From contig LR632930.1 of the NCBI GenBank assembly GCA_902167325.1, forward strand, positions 3,410,001 through 3,474,000: DNA of 64,000 bases, in the 5' to 3' direction. Origin of the DNA: Chitinophaga pinensis. GTDB taxonomy: Bacteria > Bacteroidota > Bacteroidia > Chitinophagales > Chitinophagaceae. Within the stretch, counting starts at the first letter, position 1. The number at the start of each line of letters is the position of its first letter. Positions 63,503 through 64,000 of this stretch are shown here, piece after piece. A model generated the notes under the pieces. It did no database searches. It was not told where the DNA came from and saw nothing but the letters and a program-made list of their open reading frames with translations. Position numbers and translations under genes: made by a program.

Positions 63503-63634
63503 ATAAGCCGCCCATAAGCCGCCTTTATCCCGCCCTTAAGCCGCCTATAAGCCGCCTCTATATAAGGGCGGCTTATCTACGGGATATCCCCGGGTTATAG
63601 CAGGGTTATCTCCGGGTTATGGTGTAAGTAAGTG
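63503..63634. repeat. 11-bp phased direct-then-inverted repeat array (second locus)
   Basis: Five direct units start every 11 bp at 63503, 63514, 63525, 63536 and 63547 (ATAAGCCGCCC, ATAAGCCGCCT, TTATCCCGCCC, TTAAGCCGCCT, ATAAGCCGCCT). Inverted units follow: GGCTTAT at 63570, GGGATAT at 63581, and GGGTTAT at 63592, 63603 and 63614, again every 11 bp. The outermost arms GATAAGCCGCCC (63502) and GGGCGGCTTATC (63566) are exact complements. A GTGTAAGTAA doublet ends the array. It lies between the second susC and aspartate kinase. Confidence 0.8.
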
Positions 63635-63695
63635 TAAGTAAGGTTTGCAGCAGGCAGGGAGGTGCCTTGCCTGTGAGGGGGGATATGGACAAAAA

Positions 63696-63736
63696 GCAAC
63701 CAGCCCGGCAGCAGAAGTTGCGGCCGGGCTGGTTGC
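63696..63736 (-). terminator. Terminator of the aspartate kinase gene
   Basis: The perfect 14-bp stem GCAACCAGCCCGGC / GCCGGGCTGGTTGC has a T-run on the minus strand (AAAAA at 63691-63695 on plus). It lies 24 bases past the stop of the leftward gene. Confidence 0.88.
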
Positions 63737-63760
63737 GTATAAGTTAAGCGGGAAAGTGGC

Positions 63761-64000
63761 TTATTTGATCACCATCTGCACCGTACTGGCAGAGCGTTGC
63801 TCCAGCAATATCTTCCGGCCTTTGGTAAGCTCGTCGATGAGTCCGTTCTTGTAATGGCGCACCGTCAGCAGCTCCAGGCCCTCGTTGTAATTGATCCGGT
63901 AGCCGTTGTGCAGCGCCTTTATCAGCAGCTCTATCTTCTCCGGGTTATGGTCAATAGAGCAGGAGAAGGAAATAGCGGCGTTTTGGGTCAGGTTGATCTT
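63761..64000 (-). CDS. lysC: Aspartate kinase, C-terminal part (partial)
   Basis: The minus-strand frame enters from the right edge and ends at TAA 63763-63761, giving 79 residues. The sequence NAAISFSCSIDHNPEKIELLIKALH, YNEGLELLTVRHY and the ending LLEQRSASTVQMVIK match the C-terminal ACT region of Bacteroidota aspartokinase. That enzyme phosphorylates aspartate at the head of the Lys/Met/Thr pathway. The ACT part is usually the site of feedback control. The catalytic domain lies outside the window, so whether it is fused to homoserine dehydrogenase at its N-terminal side cannot be seen. Confidence 0.85.
   Translation of the reverse strand, partial: KINLTQNAAISFSCSIDHNPEKIELLIKALHNGYRINYNEGLELLTVRHYKNGLIDELTKGRKILLEQRSASTVQMVIK

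Noticed and set aside
1..64000. tRNA or rRNA genes
   Set aside because: I found no convincing cloverleaf or rRNA signature by reading. Short stems seen are terminators or repeat arms.

Overview
The window reads as chromosome of a Bacteroidota bacterium, most likely Chitinophagaceae (Chitinophaga or a close relative). The reasons are two SusC/SusD outer-membrane pairs, a FecI/FecR-type sigma/anti-sigma pair controlling an STN-containing SusC, a Bacteroidota-style nuo operon with fused NuoCD, general lack of strong Shine-Dalgarno sites, and a class I lanthipeptide-type cluster with leaders of the kind found in this phylum. The genus is inference; no rRNA or tRNA gene was seen.

Layout. Bases 1-1455: the end of an unidentified gene and a DUF5009/HGSNAT-like membrane acyltransferase. 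Bases 1794-9955 (minus strand): a glycan-utilisation locus transcribed ECF sigma, FecR anti-sigma, SusC (with STN domain), SusD lipoprotein, GH16 glycosidase, closed by a strong terminator. Bases 10105-11802: small membrane proteins and a YkuD L,D-transpeptidase. Bases 11953-16020: a Tat-exported gluconate-2-dehydrogenase-type small subunit and two paralogous GMC flavoprotein dehydrogenases. Bases 16309-32327: a CBS-domain protein, then the complete respiratory complex I operon (nuoA, B, CD, E-N) with a metallo-beta-lactamase-fold hydrolase inserted between nuoB and nuoCD. Bases 32516-40890: two Tat-exported ferritin-like proteins, a tricorn-type protease, an SDR/Crp pair and an S41 peptidase. 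Bases 58057-63093 (minus): a second SusC/SusD pair. Bases 63761-64000: the C-terminus of aspartate kinase.

The most unusual part is 41517-57980, a compact, all-plus-strand RiPP cluster. It has two paralogous, very Cys-rich precursors (11 and 15 Cys in the predicted cores) with double-Gly leaders, a C39-peptidase ABC exporter, a HlyD adaptor, an unrecognised protein, a GT4 glycosyltransferase, LanC cyclase, full-length LanB dehydratase, an S41 peptidase with an extra N-terminal domain, a TolC-type outer-membrane factor, a LicC-like nucleotidyltransferase and a GT25-like/LicD fusion. Together these predict a secreted lanthipeptide-type product with many rings that may be glycosylated and decorated through a phosphodiester such as phosphocholine. 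The cluster lies between two near-identical 129-bp direct repeats (40901-41029 and 57995-58123). The right copy is the 3' end and terminator of the intact susD; the left copy is an orphan fragment of the same susD. This suggests the cluster was acquired as a unit.

Two intergenic regions (1560-1654 and 63503-63634) carry unrelated sequences with the same architecture: degenerate 11-bp units in one orientation followed by the same units inverted, all phased at 11 bp. I do not recognise this element.
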